Numbered from the stretch's first letter, positions 35,360 to 47,454 are shown. The stretch is DNA of 64,000 nucleotides from Rhizopus arrhizus (GCA_024220505.1 JAKZZE010000025.1:124001-188000), one strand, 5' to 3'. Numbers and translations are program-made. Notes: a model not told the origin generated them from the sequence alone.

Positions 35360-37177
35360 TCACTGCTTTGATTGAATACTGTCATCATCCAGCATCACCT
35401 TCTTTCCATCGACCATCCGCACCGGGCCAGTGAACCACTTTCGACCCCAGATGAAATAATAAGCCATGGAGAAGATCATGATGGCACCAAAAGGCACGAC
35501 GGCATAATTCATGGTATCTGGCGTGACAGGAGCCGTGGTGGGTGTGATAAAAAGAGCACAGGTGAAGATCAACCAGGCCGAGGCCACGGCACCGACGGGC
35601 ACGCTGAGCCGACCGAGACTGAAGGGGCCTGGTTTGAATTGATGACGAGAGACGGTGATCCGCAAGAGGACAGGCACAAGGTAAGACACTTGAGAGCCGA
35701 TGGTGTTGACAGAGACAATGGCCTCATAGGCCGTGCTGTTGATCATGTACAGCACACCGACGATGGCTGCCACCAGGATATTGAACCAGACCGCGAATAC
35801 GGGGCTCTGGGTACGTGCGTTGAGCGAGTGCAGATAGCGGGAGAAGGGCATGGCCCCGTCACGCGCAAAGGCATAGACCATACGTGAACTTCCCAAGGTC
35901 AGTGCGGATCCACAAAAGAAGATGCTGAGCATCACAAAGACCAAGAACACCATGGTCCATGCGCCTCCGACGCCATCATAAAAGACTTGAATCATCTGTG
36001 GCTGAATAGCACCTTCACTCAGGATCTGACGGTCATAGTCTGTCACCATGAAACTGATCGCGATCAGAAAGACAAGACCCGAGATCACGTTGGCCGCGAC
36101 ACTGACGAGGATACCAAAAGGAGATCCACTTTGTGAATTCTTGGTCTCTTCACTCATATGGGCTGCGCTGTCATAGCCAGAAAGGGTATATTGGGATTGC
36201 AAGATGACCAGCAGAAAGGCAAATCCGTTGCTTTCAAATCCAGAGCCATTGTAAAATTGAGTAAACTAAGAGAGGTCAGCAAGTGGGAAAGAGGGGGGAC
36301 ATCAGGGCTGACTTACGACAAAGTCTCCTGTAGCCAAGGGTTTTGTGATGGCGAGACCGGCAATGACGATCAGCAGGATACCGAGCATGTTGATATAAAC
36401 TAGACACAGTCAGTTTGCGTTCTTTCCTTTCCTGATCTCGACTTACATGCGCCTTGATTCATCGCGCCATTCCAGCTGACGGCCACTGAATTCAGAATGC
36501 CGTGGATGAGGAGGATGCCGAGGTAAATACCATATTGAGCATAGATGGACAAGGTCACCTCAGGATCCCTATGACATCTCATCAGTTCCAAATCCTTTTC
36601 TTCCTTTTGCCTTACCAAACCGAAACCACACCTGCGATAAATTGAGCCAGGCCAAGATCGACAGAGGTGATGCCGACTAGAAAAGAAGAGTCAGTTTGGA
36701 TCAGACGCGTTTTCGACATTTGACTTACAACATAAACCGATCCAATTACACCAGCCTGTCACCCAGCAGGCCAAAGGCACCCAACTCGAGGTGGCCAGTC
36801 GCGACACCCAAAAGTACAAGCCGCCGGTGGTAGGATACGCACTGCAGATTTCTGCCAGAGACAAGGCGACCATCATCGTCAGCAGGCCCGTGATCACCCA
36901 ACCCCAGATGACGCCCATCGAGCCCGCGTCGATCATGGCATCCCCCCACATGGGCGTCAGGCCGGACAGAACAGAACAGCATGAATAGGCAATGGCGAAA
37001 TTGGAAAAGGCTGAAATGGATCGATGGAGGTCCTAGTGGATGTGAATAAAAGCAGGAGAGAAAACTGGTTTTATTTACTTGTTTATAACCCAGTGATTGA
37101 AGCAAGAGTTCATCCGCATCCAAATTGGTTTGCCCTCTTTCGATTTCTTTGATCGTTGGTTTTTCTGTATCAGACAT
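35360..37177 (-). CDS. Amino acid/GABA permease, APC superfamily
   Basis: Polytopic transporter of about 520 residues with five or so short introns. The N-terminus MSDTEKPTIKEIERGQTNLD is hydrophilic. TM1-2 contains FAIAYSCCSVLSG and MGVIWGWVITGLLTMMVALS, followed by the APC signature SLAEICSAYPTTGGLYFW. Further helices include YGIYLGILLIHGILNSV, INMLGILLIVIAGLAI and the consensus AHMSEETKNS in the loop after TM6. Helices TM8-12 end with WGRKWFTGPV. The S/A-E-x-x-S-x-Y-P-T-x-G-G and H-x-S-E-E-T motifs place it with the GABA/choline/amino-acid branch (Uga4/Hnm1/Bat1-like). The exact substrate cannot be read. A sense T tract lies 5-20 bases upstream of the ATG. Confidence 0.85.
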
Positions 37178-37734
37178 AAAAAAAAAAAAGAAAAAAAGAA
37201 AGGGTGTGTGGTTTGTATTTAAATATGAGTCTTATCTTATTTCTCTCTTTCTATTTTTTTTTTCTTTCGTTTTGATAAAATAGAATTTATTTGTCATCCT
37301 TGATGTCTTATTGGAAGATTTCTTTTTCTGATTTATTCCCCTTTTTATAGATTTTAAAAGTGTGTGAGAGTGAGGGTCATGTGTCGATAGAAAGTGAATT
37401 GTGCTTTATTTGGATTTTAAAAAAAAAGTTATCAGATAAGAAAGTAACACCAAAGAAGAAAAGATAAAGAATAGACACATTCCTATCTCCTTTTTTTAAA
37501 GCATATCACCTACCTCTTTCCTTTTTCTTTTTACTTTTTTTTTGCAGTTGTGCCATTCAAAGTCAATGTAGCACACATTCAATCCACTGGGAACTTTTGC
37601 ATATGTTTTTTTTTTTGGGTGGGAAGAAGGGAAACTGAGTTTAGACTTTGACTTTCCAGAAAAGGATTATTTTAGATATTCAAATCATTCAGCACAAGAT
37701 CCTTTTGAATAATTCACCCCTTCGGTGAACCGAA
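37178..37734. other. Permease promoter region, no gene seen
   Basis: Runs of T and A and CT-rich stretches. A small perfect stem TTCACC/GGTGAA with loop CCTTC lies at about 37712-37728. Confidence 0.5.
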
Positions 37735-38280
37735 CCGGCTTTTATCGGTCAGCAAAGACCAATTTCAGATGACGACAAAGACAATCGTTTGAATAGAGTC
37801 TATCGTCAGGAAGCACGTCCAAGGCATGCCACAGGATCTGACTTCAGCCTGTCTGTGGATGGACTGACTCTGACGACGATACAACCGACGCTTCATCAGG
37901 TCTCAAGCAGTTCTGATGTCTTGTTCAAAAACTCGTCTTTTTCTTTTCTACGCGTCGCATCGTCCTTATTACCGGCTGCAGCTAGCACGTGAAGCATAAA
38001 AAGATGGGATTCAATGCATCCTAGAGAGGGAATCAGCCTCTCTCTTTTCTTTCTCACTTTGTTCATCCTACCCATGCAAAGTATCAACAATCCCCTCGAT
38101 GAATTTAGTTCTTGAAAGATTCATGCTGACAACATCCGAAAGAAGCAACTGAAGGAGCACACTCGGTCTCTGTATGAAGAAGGGAATGCTATTGAGTGTA
38201 TGAAACCCTTTTTGTTCATCAAATACCCACAATCCATTTTTTTTTATATCAAAGTCGCTTTCACAAAATACAATCTTTTT
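37735..38280 (+). pseudogene. Decayed protein-coding segment, family unknown
   Basis: From about 37726 one frame is open for more than 80 codons without an ATG (GSDFSLSVDGLTLTTIQPTL, then VSSSSDVLFKNSSFSFLRVA) to a stop at 37990. A second open piece near 38120-38200 reads HADNIRKKQLKEHTRSLYEE. Composition is coding-like against AT-rich flanks. No start, no clear introns. Probably the remains of one gene. Confidence 0.35.
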
Positions 38281-39000
38281 ATTTCTACAGCAAAATCAAG
38301 CATCGCATTTAAATAAAAAAGGGGAGACAAGAGCACAAGTGATGGATTCTTGGTATCACTAAAGAAGCTGTCCATCAGATGATGACTGGAAAGCTGAATA
38401 GACATACAGATTTAAACTGGAAAAAAAAAAGGAGTGTGTCTATATCAAATACAGTAAGGATCTCTCTTTATGGAGAAAATATCAGACAATAAGACTCCTC
38501 AACATGGATTTATGAAACAAATCTTTTCTTTTGTCCCTTGACAGAATTGAAACAGAAATGAAAGTTGAATGATTCAATCTCAAAGACAGCCTAATCAAGA
38601 TAAAAGCTTGAGATCATGGCATATCTCCAACAGATGCGAGTCAAGTAAAAAGTAGCTATTGCAATTCAATATACTCATATTGACATCCACTCCATCTTTT
38701 CTTTGCTACCTCTTTTTTTGTTTTTGGGTAAACCATTTTTACTGTAGTAGGATAAAGAAATAAAAAAAAACACAAGTCTATTTACCAAATTATTCTCTAT
38801 GCAAGAAAAATGGAAAAAGATTGTGCAAAGAATGGGTCAATCGCATTCGATTTTTTTTATGGCTCATATGGTTCAAGGCAGAAAGCAGGCCTGTATGACA
38901 TGTTATGATAAAAAAAAAGGCTTTATTTATTGTGTTTTATTGACAAGCGTTCTCTCAAAAGATCATATTCAGACTGTGAAAGAGTACTGGAAAGAGAACC
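38281..39000. other. Spacer, no gene seen
   Basis: AT-rich. An open frame from ATG 38799 (MQEKWKKIVQRMGQ) shows no recognised motif and overlaps the next minus gene. Confidence 0.4.
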
Positions 39001-39282
39001 TCAATAGTGTAAATCAGAGGAAGAAGGCTTGTCAGAGACACCATGAATAACTATATTCCTAGAACCAAGATGAAGAGCATTCTTAAGGATAAAAACATCA
39101 CCTACATCAGTTTTAATAGGGTTATTCATACCATCAAGAATAGGAACCTTGACCGGAACAACCGCAAAGGGATCACTGTTCACTGGATCATTTTGCTTTT
39201 TTTCTGAAGTGGTAAGGCCAAGAGGAAGTGAAGAGACAAGCATAAAGACAGATAATAAGCCAAAGAAAAGAGTTGAGCGCAT
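39001..39282 (-). CDS. Small secreted protein, shared-leader family
   Basis: 93 residues, intronless. Signal peptide MRSTLFFGLLSVFMLVSSLP then LGLTTSEKK, matching the leader of the gene at 44024 (MRS..., then GLLSVFMLVSSLPLG). The dibasic end here is KK rather than KR. The mature part (DPVNSDPFAVVPVKVPILDG onward) has no cysteines and no similarity to the other copies. About 250 bp upstream are conserved with the family, including a TATA-like ATATAAAAGG about 60 bases before the ATG. Likely exported after Kex2-like processing; function unknown. Confidence 0.6.
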   Translation of the reverse strand: MRSTLFFGLLSVFMLVSSLPLGLTTSEKKQNDPVNSDPFAVVPVKVPILDGMNNPIKTDVGDVFILKNALHLGSRNIVIHGVSDKPSSSDLHY

Positions 39283-39530
39283 TTCTATATAGAATAGGCT
39301 ATTGGATTATAACGAGATTATTCAAGAAAAGGTACCTTTTATATGCGTCGATGGAAGGGTGCAGAACAGATTGTTTCTCATTGCAAATTTATGTAAGCAG
39401 TTGCTTAAGATTGCATTTTTTTTAAGAGCATAATAGTAAAGAGTGTTGTCCTAAAAAAGGTACGTTAGGTATATTTGGATCTCAGGAGTGCCTTTTTGTA
39501 TAGCTTTTGAAAAGGAAATGCGGTTGAACA
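39283..39530 (-). promoter_or_regulatory. Conserved upstream block of the secreted-peptide family
   Basis: Sense sequence shares ATATAAAAGG(A/T)ACCTT, then AATAATCTCGTTATAA directly before the ATG with the copy at 44024. Further upstream it shares TTGCAATGA and ACAAAAAGGCACTCCTGA with that copy and the relic at 32 kb. Confidence 0.65.
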
Positions 39531-39544
39531 AAGAATTGAGTAAT

Positions 39545-39645
39545 CAAATAAATAAAATAAATATATAGTGTTGTAAGGTCTTGTAATAAAGTTGTAGAAT
39601 ATATTAAATATCTCTGTTTATTCCTTTTAGAATAAATTTACATGA
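39545..39645. repeat. Dispersed repeat, copy A
   Basis: About 100 bp ending TTTATTCCTTTTAGAATAAATT match 43190-43290. The core AGAATATATTAAAT(A/G)T is shared. Could be the end of an LTR or short transposable element; it directly abuts the LINE fragment. Confidence 0.6.
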
Positions 39646-39652
39646 ATTTGGT

Positions 39653-40453
39653 ATGGCATGTGGTAAGTTTCAACGTAGATCCCCAACACCTACGGATCCT
39701 TTTCGCTTTAAGAACAAGAATTACTTTAGACAGCTTCAACTATGTCGTATACAAGAAACCACCTTCTTCCAGCGATTCAAATGTCCACACAATTCGATCC
39801 ACATGATCTCGTCAGTACTACCACTTCCTGCACTTACTGAAACAGACTTTGACAACATACTGGATTCAATTTTACCAGATGGAGCACTTGTTGCTTCTTT
39901 GAATACAAAATGGATTCGTGAATTTCAACTCTCCCACTTATCCACGTTGCCAACATCATATCCGCGCGCAAGACCTCTTGCCTGGCGCCGATTCTGGAAG
40001 GCATCTTTCCCACACAGAGCCCATACACTACTCTGGAGACTTTTTCATCACAAAATGCCGTGTAAGGAATATCTTCACCAGTTAATCACAAACCGATTTC
40101 CAGACCCTGGTTGTGTATACTGTGACGGTATCGACTCTGGAGAACACTTTATCTGGTCTTGTCCTTTCAAACATGAAATTTGGCAAACAATTGCTTCTCG
40201 CTTTTTCATTGACCCTGCCAGGTTGACTTACAGCCTCATTCAACTCCCTTCTTCCTCTGGCATTGAAGTCGCACCTTCACTTTCGGTGACCTACTTGGAT
40301 ATCATAGCTTCTGTGCTGTTCTCTTTATGGCCACTTTACTGGAAATTTATTTTTGAAGAACATCCATTCTGGCCTCAAGAAGTAGTAGCAAGAGCCACTA
40401 GGCAAATCCTCAAGATTCACAAAGAAAGCAATTGTCGGTCACTAAACAGCTAA
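39653..40453 (+). pseudogene. LINE 3' fragment with zf-RVT domain
   Basis: An open frame of 266 residues equals the C-terminal end of a non-LTR retrotransposon ORF2. WRRFWKASFPHRAHTLLWRL, then HHKMPCKEYLHQLI and CVYCDGIDSGEHFIWSCPFK form the reverse-transcriptase zinc-binding domain with its C-x2-C...H-x4-C pattern. The polymerase and endonuclease parts are absent, so this is a 5'-truncated insertion. Its frame is still intact, suggesting a fairly recent arrival. The insertion abuts the dispersed repeat ending at 39645. Confidence 0.75.
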
Positions 40454-40999
40454 TCCATACGTTTCTGCTCAGTTCTCTACCTCAGATTTTATGACCAGTA
40501 TCAAACTTTGCAAGGATTACAAAACAAAATAACAAAAACGAATAAACTCCCCTTGATTATAATTTATTTAATGCTTACGATGGTGTACGCCTTGCAGCAC
40601 CGAAATAAAATCCTCCTTTTACAAAAAAAAAAGACAACACTAGACACGTGATATCTTTTTTCGTTTCCTTTTGTCGGGATTCGAACAAGAAAGGAAAAGG
40701 AGGATTAAAAATCCCCTTGAAATCAAGGATGAAGTGGTACTGAAGGCGAACCTTGACTAGGGTGCAAGTGGTCAAGTAAAATGATACAGGTTGTAGGCCT
40801 ATTGGACAAACAAGACGTCACTGATTGACAAGAGCGCGGTTTATGAGCGGATTGCTTGTTTGGAAATCTAATTGTACGCACAACAGTTGGAGCTTATGCA
40901 ATTTTATGACCTTTGTTAAAAGAAGAAACCATCTTTGAATATCTGTTCTTTATCACACCAACTTTTTCGTAACAAAGGACTCTAAAGCCCATGACTGAA

Positions 41000-41700
41000 G
41001 TAGTCTCAGCTACATAAAAAATGAATGCTCTCTAGTATTCTCATCCTTAACTTTCATTACAATTTGAAGTCTAGTTGACATACTATCAACATATTAATAA
41101 CAGAATTTCCTATCAGCTCTTTCCTGCTTAGTCTTGAATCTCTTTTCATAGATCATGTTCAATTTTTATCCTTTGTTCATGAAGTGATCATTTCAAGTAC
41201 AAATATCTTTACATTGACTCGACTGTGTTTACATCAAACAATCAACTAAGCCAAAGAAGTATTGGATGATTTGTTTCTCTATTTATGATGGACTATTGCT
41301 ACTTTGATAGTATACTTAGGGTCATTATCGTGCTGAAAAGTGAAATAAACATCTCCCATTTGTGAATGACTACGAGTGTTAAGTCTCGTTATTAGAATAT
41401 GAATTGATCTGGCACAGTCATTCTGCTTTCCTATGCCTCAAAGACATACTCATCTGAAGTCATACAAGCCTATACCATACCATTTTCACCATTGTACTTT
41501 ACAGTTGAAATTACATGATGAGGCTACAATGGGCTTCTAAGCAGACTCTAATCGAATTTGATCAAAGTCCCAAGCGTTGATTTTCTACTCGTCAGAATAG
41601 ATTGTCTTTCTCAAACTGATACCAGTCCAGTACCTATGAGCAAGTACCCAATCCAAAAGTGCTTTTCTGTGTATTGATTTGATAACCCTTGGTGAACAAA
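41000..41700 (-). pseudogene. Tc1/mariner transposase relic
   Basis: Heavily decayed. Minus-strand pieces in order: TEKHFWIGYLL, then a YSDE block followed by INAWDFDQIRLESA (first acid), FQHDNDPKYT (second DDE block) near 41320, IEHDL, and a terminal MSTRLQIVMKVKDENT near 41080. The order and wording follow Tc1 transposases. There are stops and frameshifts throughout. Confidence 0.75.
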
Positions 41701-42076
41701 TGCTGAGAAAAGTGAAACGTTTTTAATATTGTATTATACATAATGGTTAAGGCTATAATATGATTTATAGATTAGAGTATTCTATCAAGTGTATCAATAA
41801 CAGTGATAGGAAAACCATGCTTGGTGAAAGCATTAAAACAGGTGTTTAATACACTGTACATTAAAAAAAAAAGGTCTTGAACTGGCAAGAGAAGCAATAT
41901 AACTGTAAACAGCTTGTCATGTTTAGCAATTCTTTGGGCCATGGCATCAATCAATATATCAAGTGTAGAAATTTAGAGAAACAGAGACCTAACGAAATCG
42001 ATAGTAATTATAACAGTGGTAATCAACATGGTATGTATGGCTCTTTTCCACTGGAACCAAGTCCACCATTATAGAA

Positions 42077-42226
42077 ATTGGTGTTCGATTAGAAGAGTTT
42101 GATTCATTTATCACAGATGAATCAGATTATGCTTATCAAACGGAGAGCTCGAACAATCATGCTGGAAAAAATGACAAGCGGAAAGTATATCATGAATTAC
42201 AAGAGATGGAAATAGAAAGCAAATAA
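42077..42226 (+). other. Orphan exon-like open frame
   Basis: The frame IGVRLEEFDSFITDESDYAY ends EMEIESK and stop. It is acidic and coding-like, lacks a start and follows an AG dinucleotide. Probably a gene or transposon relic. Confidence 0.25.
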
Positions 42227-43189
42227 TAACAAAGGAGTTTGGTTACTATAGTAATGTCTCATTATATGACAGATTGTAGGGTTTTATGAATATGTAAATT
42301 GACCATATTTATTCACTTAAAAAAAAAAGCAGGAGAATTATTTCTTTCATAAATTATATCAGTCTGCCTAAAGTTTATGAACTAACCCCTATTGTCATGG
42401 GCGATCATGTATATCATCATATTAAAGAGTGACGAATGGTATAGTAAAACTAGAGGTACTTAAATATTACATATTCGCTCACAAGTATTTACTTGCTAGA
42501 GTTTGAAAGAAAAACTGACTGTATTTTCTCCCTCCAGCAATTACAATTAGTCAACTTCACCTAAACATATCTCTTTTGCAATATGACAAACATAGCCATT
42601 AACGACAAGCAGGCACTAGGGGAAAAGAGCGCTATTGGAGAGTTTATAATGAATGATGTGTCCCCCTTATTGACATCTCTTCCTTGTGAATAGTGTATCG
42701 TCAGTAAGAGTTTTTAAAATCAGTAAAGTACATGAGAACATAAAAAGAATTTAATGTTACTGCAGAGAAAAATATCTAATCTTGAGAACAGATACCAATT
42801 TCCTTCCTAACCGTTAATCTTGCACTGCATTTCTTTTTGCCCATCATATGCTATCGTCATCATATAAATAAATAGACAGCAAGGATTTTCTGTTCGTGTC
42901 AATATTCATACCCCCACATCTATATTTTGAAAAAAATAGATGCATGCGAGAACAAAATGAGGCATATCAGACTTCAAATGAAGCTTTGGTAAATTCAAGC
43001 TTGACATGATGTATCACATTCTTTGTCTCAATTCCAATTTATTCAAATCCTTTCAAACAACCAGAACATGGATTAGAGAGGAAAGAGCAGCATAACTCTC
43101 TCTTGCTTCATTATCCATCTCTTCGAATTCAATATATCCAATATCGGATATAGACATTTCTACAAGCAGAGTGATTAACAATAAACAAA
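42227..43189. other. AT-rich spacer, no gene seen
   Basis: No open frame with recognisable content. Confidence 0.5.
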
Positions 43190-43290
43190 TAAATAAAAAG
43201 AGCATATAGTGCTATAATGATTTGTAATAGAGAAAATCATAGAATATATTAAATGTTTATATTTATTCCTTTTAGAATAAATTAAATATT
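43190..43290. repeat. Dispersed repeat, copy B
   Basis: Matches 39545-39645 (shared AGCATATAGTGCTATAATGA-like start and TTTATTCCTTTTAGAATAAATTA end). Confidence 0.6.
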
Positions 43291-43759
43291 GCCTAATCAT
43301 TCAAAATAAGAAAAGAAGGGTTTACTTAGTCATGAATTAGAAAGTCTTTAGTTTGTAAAAAGGTTTACTTTGAAGGTTATATCTGACTATATCAGTACAT
43401 GGATAATAGGGAGCCAAACCAGTCTCTAATCTATAAAGTACAAGTGATAGAGTGCATTTTTACAATTAGGACTTATCAAGTTAGTAAGGCATATGCTTCG
43501 GATACCCCCAAAGTATCTGTCCATGCCAGTACACACCCCTTATGATACATGTAGTAGAATGATTTAGTAGTAACAATAAGGTAAAGGCTGCTTTTCTTTT
43601 GGTTTGATGATGCTCTATCTGTACAAATATATATACTTTGAAAGTGACGTACAATAGATAGTGTTTATCTTCAAATAACACTTTCCATTCATTTATGGTA
43701 CATCATCATTATAAAAGGAAGATAAGCTTAATCTTTCACTTTGAATAGCTCTTGTTTGA

Positions 43760-44023
43760 ATACGTCAATTCCTGAAATTTATATAAACCTAATGTACCTT
43801 CTTTTAGTACAGATTTCTTTCAAGAATGTTCATTTTTAATTAACCATCGTGCTTAAAAAACAAAAGAGCTTCCAATCATGGGTGATAGTTTATATAAATT
43901 GCAATGAAAAAGAGCAATTCGTTCCAATTCCTTACATCAGCACATATAAAAGGAACCTTCATCTTTACTTTTTTTTTCTTAAATAATCTCGTTATAACCA
44001 ACTCATATATTTTATATATAAAA
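43760..44023 (+). promoter_or_regulatory. Conserved upstream block of the secreted-peptide family
   Basis: Contains ACCTAATGTACCTTCTTTT, ATCGTGCTT, ATCAGCACATATAAAAGGAA (TATA-like about 80 bases before the ATG) and AATAATCTCGTTATAACCAA, all shared with at least one other copy. Confidence 0.65.
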
Positions 44024-44341
44024 ATGCGTTCAGTTCTTGTCTCCTTTGGTTTATTATCTGTCTTTATGCTTGTCTCTTCACTTCCTCTTGGTCCTGCTAC
44101 ATTAGAAAAAAGAGTGGATCTTAGTGATTTCTCTAGTCTTCTTCCTCCTCCTCTTTCTTCTATTGTTTCTGATACTGCTCTTTTTCTTACTACTCCTGAT
44201 GCTCCTGCTGCTCCTGCTGCTCCTGCTCCTCCTGCTCCTCCTGCTCCTCCTGCTGCTCCTGCTCCTCCTGCTGCTCCTGCTGCTCCTGCTGCTCCTGCTG
44301 CTCCTGCTCCTCCTGCTCCTCCTGCTCCTCCTGGTCGTTAA
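44024..44341 (+). CDS. Secreted Ala/Pro-repeat peptide, shared-leader family
   Basis: 105 residues, intronless. Signal peptide MRSVLVSFGLLSVFMLVSSL, then PLGPATLEKR with a Kex2-type KR site. The mature part begins VDLSDFSSLLPPPLSSIVSD and ends in about 45 residues of Ala/Pro repeats (APAAPAPPAPPAP pattern) encoded by near-perfect GCT/CCT triplets from 44199. The tract is a likely length-variable microsatellite. Such proline/alanine-rich tails are usually extended and cell-wall or matrix associated. The leader and promoter match the loci at 39282, 32090 and 11674 while the mature part does not. Confidence 0.7.
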   Translation: MRSVLVSFGLLSVFMLVSSLPLGPATLEKRVDLSDFSSLLPPPLSSIVSDTALFLTTPDAPAAPAAPAPPAPPAPPAAPAPPAAPAAPAAPAAPAPPAPPAPPGR

Positions 44342-46334
44342 GATAGTGACCTTCCTATGATTTACAAAACCCAGGCTCTTTTCTTCACCCTTGTTGATAG
44401 ACCTAATATGTCGTCAAGATAGAATGTTAATAAAATACAAAACACTTTTTTTTTCTCTATTATTGCATGCAATTCGAACATGCTTTCTTTGTTGAACCAT
44501 ATGAATTATAAAAAGAAATCGAATCATTTTCAGTGCTTTCTTGTATCGTATTTTCATTTCTTTTTTGTTTCTTTATAAAGAGAAAACGATAAGTTATTCT
44601 GGAAATCATTTTGATGATAGGCTTTTGTTTTGACGTTTTCTTCATTCTGCTACAGTAGAGATTGTTCATAAAAAAAAACCAATCAAAATGAATTTACAAA
44701 GTGTCATAAATATTGGTCTCAGAGTCAGATCTATGAGTGATGATTCATACATCTTTGTTCACCATCCCAACTTATACGAAATGTAGCTGATATTGATATA
44801 TTAATCATACAGCAAAATATAAGAGTACGTACGATTTATAAATATCAATCATGTTTTATTAAAAATTCAGAAAAGAAACATCTTTTATCAAATTCCATAA
44901 ACAGAAAGAAGATGGTTGGTGGGCTATAAGAATTAAAGAATATGGGAAACATCATTTAAAGACATGAAGTATTTTACACATCCTTACGAAATGTGGGTGA
45001 CAATGACTTTTTGTTTCTTTATCTCATGAACGACCATCTTCAATGCTGACAAAAGATGAAAAGCTGAAGCAGATAAATGATGGAGAAATATGCCTATTCA
45101 AAGTATGAACATTCGTCATGCTGGTCACTTAACAATAAGGCAACTGATGTAAGAAAGCTGCGTTCTGAAAGAATACTTAGGCAATTCAATTCAATGACTA
45201 AGCAAAGGCAGCCATTTATTGATTATTGGTATAAAAAAGGGCTTGGATGTAGTATTATACGTGTACTTTTATAATTTTGCTGCCGTATCTATATTTTATC
45301 CTGTCATGGAACCATCTTTATGAATAAACTATATTTAGTCTATTCATGATATTAAATTCAATGCGAAAGCGTAAAAAGAAGAGGAAGATGAAGATTCAAT
45401 ATTACAGGTCAATTTTATACCTGCATGAAAAAAAAAAAAATCTTGTTATTCATAAGGAGAGCGTGGCTTATAAAAACCAATACGCGCAAATGAGGTAGAA
45501 TCTGATTTCTATGGACAGTATCAAGCATTTGAATTATAATGTATTATTAGTGTGCCAAATCAGAGAAATATCTGATGAGCAATTTCCCTTTAAACGATAA
45601 AAGAAGGTAGGAAATACAATAAAAATGATGAGAAAGCAATAATAAAATTATTTCTTTAAGACAGTTTGATATGAAAAAGACCTTGATTTTATAAAGTATT
45701 GGTAAACATAATGTATTCAAGTTCACATCTCTTTCTTATAATGTCCTCATTATTAACGATTGAAGCTATCTCGTTTGCATGAATGACCGTTGTTTGTCAT
45801 ACAACAATTATCAATGTATTCAGTTCAAGTAATATTAGATGCAAGACGTGTGAGAGAATTCATTAGAATATAGAAATGTTTAGGGGATCCATGCGAAATG
45901 GTGGTTCATTATAATCGACCTTAATGAACGGCATGAGTCATTTTAGAAAGGAGACTTGATGGATATAAAAAGTAATTTCATTCATCAGGTGTGGGTAATC
46001 TCATATGAAAAAACAAGCGCTTAATAAAAAGACAAGTTGTAATTAAACTGACATGGAAAACATTCAAAGAGTCACTGTATATAATTTGCCTATTTTCCAA
46101 ATCTGTAGGAAGCGTTTCAGAAGCTTTATTCTTTGGGTAAATCATTTTGTATCCAAAATCCAACTTTATCAGCCATGTATTCATTGTGTTTAGGTTCTAT
46201 TCATGCACATAGTTAGCGAATATCAAAGTGATTGTTACTATTGTTTACCTAAACAAAAGGCATGTGGTATATTCAATTGACATAAATGTATATTTCCTAT
46301 GTTCATCAGTAAAGACCACTACACAATCTATCTA
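44342..46334. other. AT-rich spacer, no supported gene
   Basis: Short open frames only (for example 45077-45274, MMEKYAYSKYEHSSCWS), unrecognised. Possibly old repeats. Confidence 0.4.
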
Positions 46335-47273
46335 TCATTGAATACCTTTCTCAAAATGGTCCATCATATAATCATAATGATCTCTTGGTGCCCACTTGTC
46401 ATTTTCAGAATAATAAATAATAAACTTTTCGAGATGTTGGTTGTAAAAGTCATGATCCAAATCCTTGACGGTATCCATCTCAAACCGTGCCATAGTGATC
46501 ACATTCTTCAAAACAGAAGAGTGGAGTAGCTGATGTGCTGTGACTTCAAGACCTTGTCCTGATTGTTTTGTAAAGGATTCAACCAGGAATTGACGTAAAG
46601 GAGGAGATAACCAAGAAATCAAAGAACCCGCTATACCAAAAGCAGAGGTAGGAATCCAGTTGACAAGTTTCTTTTTTTTTTAAATAAAATGTATGACTAA
46701 GAAAAGAGAGTGCTGACTTACTGTGATGTAAATCCCATTGGGTGTCACACCGATATCTCTCAAGGTGGGAAAAAGAGCAATCACTCGTATGATGCCCTGC
46801 TCAGGTCTCTTTTTCAATACCTCAGCTGAAATATAAGAGCCAATCGAGTGGCCTATCAAAATGAACCTTGTTCCTTGGCCGTTTTCTTCCGCCAGCGTAT
46901 CTAAACAATCTATTTTATGCTGGATTTGATCCTCTAAAGAATAAAGCATAGTGTCTTTTGCTGTCTCTGCACGATAATTCATAGAGTGACCCTTGTGTGA
47001 AACTGGTCTGATATGAGTCAATTCTATTTGTTTTTTAAAATCAAATTACCTCCAATAATTTCGAGATGAGGCGAAGGTGAGTTTTCATAAATGCGCTGAA
47101 GAAATGGAGTATAATATTCCACTAATCCAGGATTGCCTGGAATAAAGAATAAAATGGTTTTATTCACTGACTGTTTTGCAGGCCATACCAAGGTCTCGGT
47201 TGGATACCCTTTGATGTCCCAAGCAGCTCGAAGTGGGAATTTTAGTGTATTAGGAAAACGCATGTCTGTCACA
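46335..47273 (-). CDS. Lipid droplet-associated hydrolase (LDAH family)
   Basis: Alpha/beta-hydrolase of lipid droplets (LDAH/YPR147C type). Three exons: the first ends at LEIIGG, the second begins with HIRPVSHKGHSMNY, and the third begins KLVNWIPTSAFGIAG. Motifs: ILFFIPGNPGLVEYYTPFL (oxyanion-loop signature G-N-P-G), nucleophile elbow FILIGHSIGSY with the catalytic Ser, acid region YSENDKWAPRDHY with Asp and His. About 280 residues, normal for the family. Start at Met 47273 preferred; the frame is open to an ATG at 47347, which would add a hydrophobic stretch. Confidence 0.85.
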
Positions 47274-47454
47274 CACACACACTGTGAGTATTCCCAAAAT
47301 ATAAATAAAAAAAACAAGCCACGATCGACAGGGCTTATTTGTTGCATCAAAAAAAAAGAGAGGATTGATCTTCTTTACATAAAAACCTGAAACAAGATCA
47401 AGAGGAGCCCATGTTTATTTTATAGTGGGGGTAAAAAGGGAATATGTATAAGTT

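Noticed and set aside
35372..35887. 171-codon plus-strand frame inside the permease
   Set aside because: Antisense shadow of membrane-helix codons; Asp/His/Arg-rich without homology.
37712..37728. Short perfect hairpin as a terminator or attenuator
   Set aside because: Six base pairs occur by chance at this scale, and fungal Pol II termination does not use such hairpins.
40575..40790. Possible minus-strand tRNA (TTCGAAT element near 40680 and a TTT-like anticodon loop)
   Set aside because: The arms around TTCGAAT do not pair and no acceptor stem can be formed.
45077..45274. 65-codon frame MMEKYAYSKYEHSS
   Set aside because: No recognised motif, AT-rich surroundings, no conserved neighbours; could be an old repeat.
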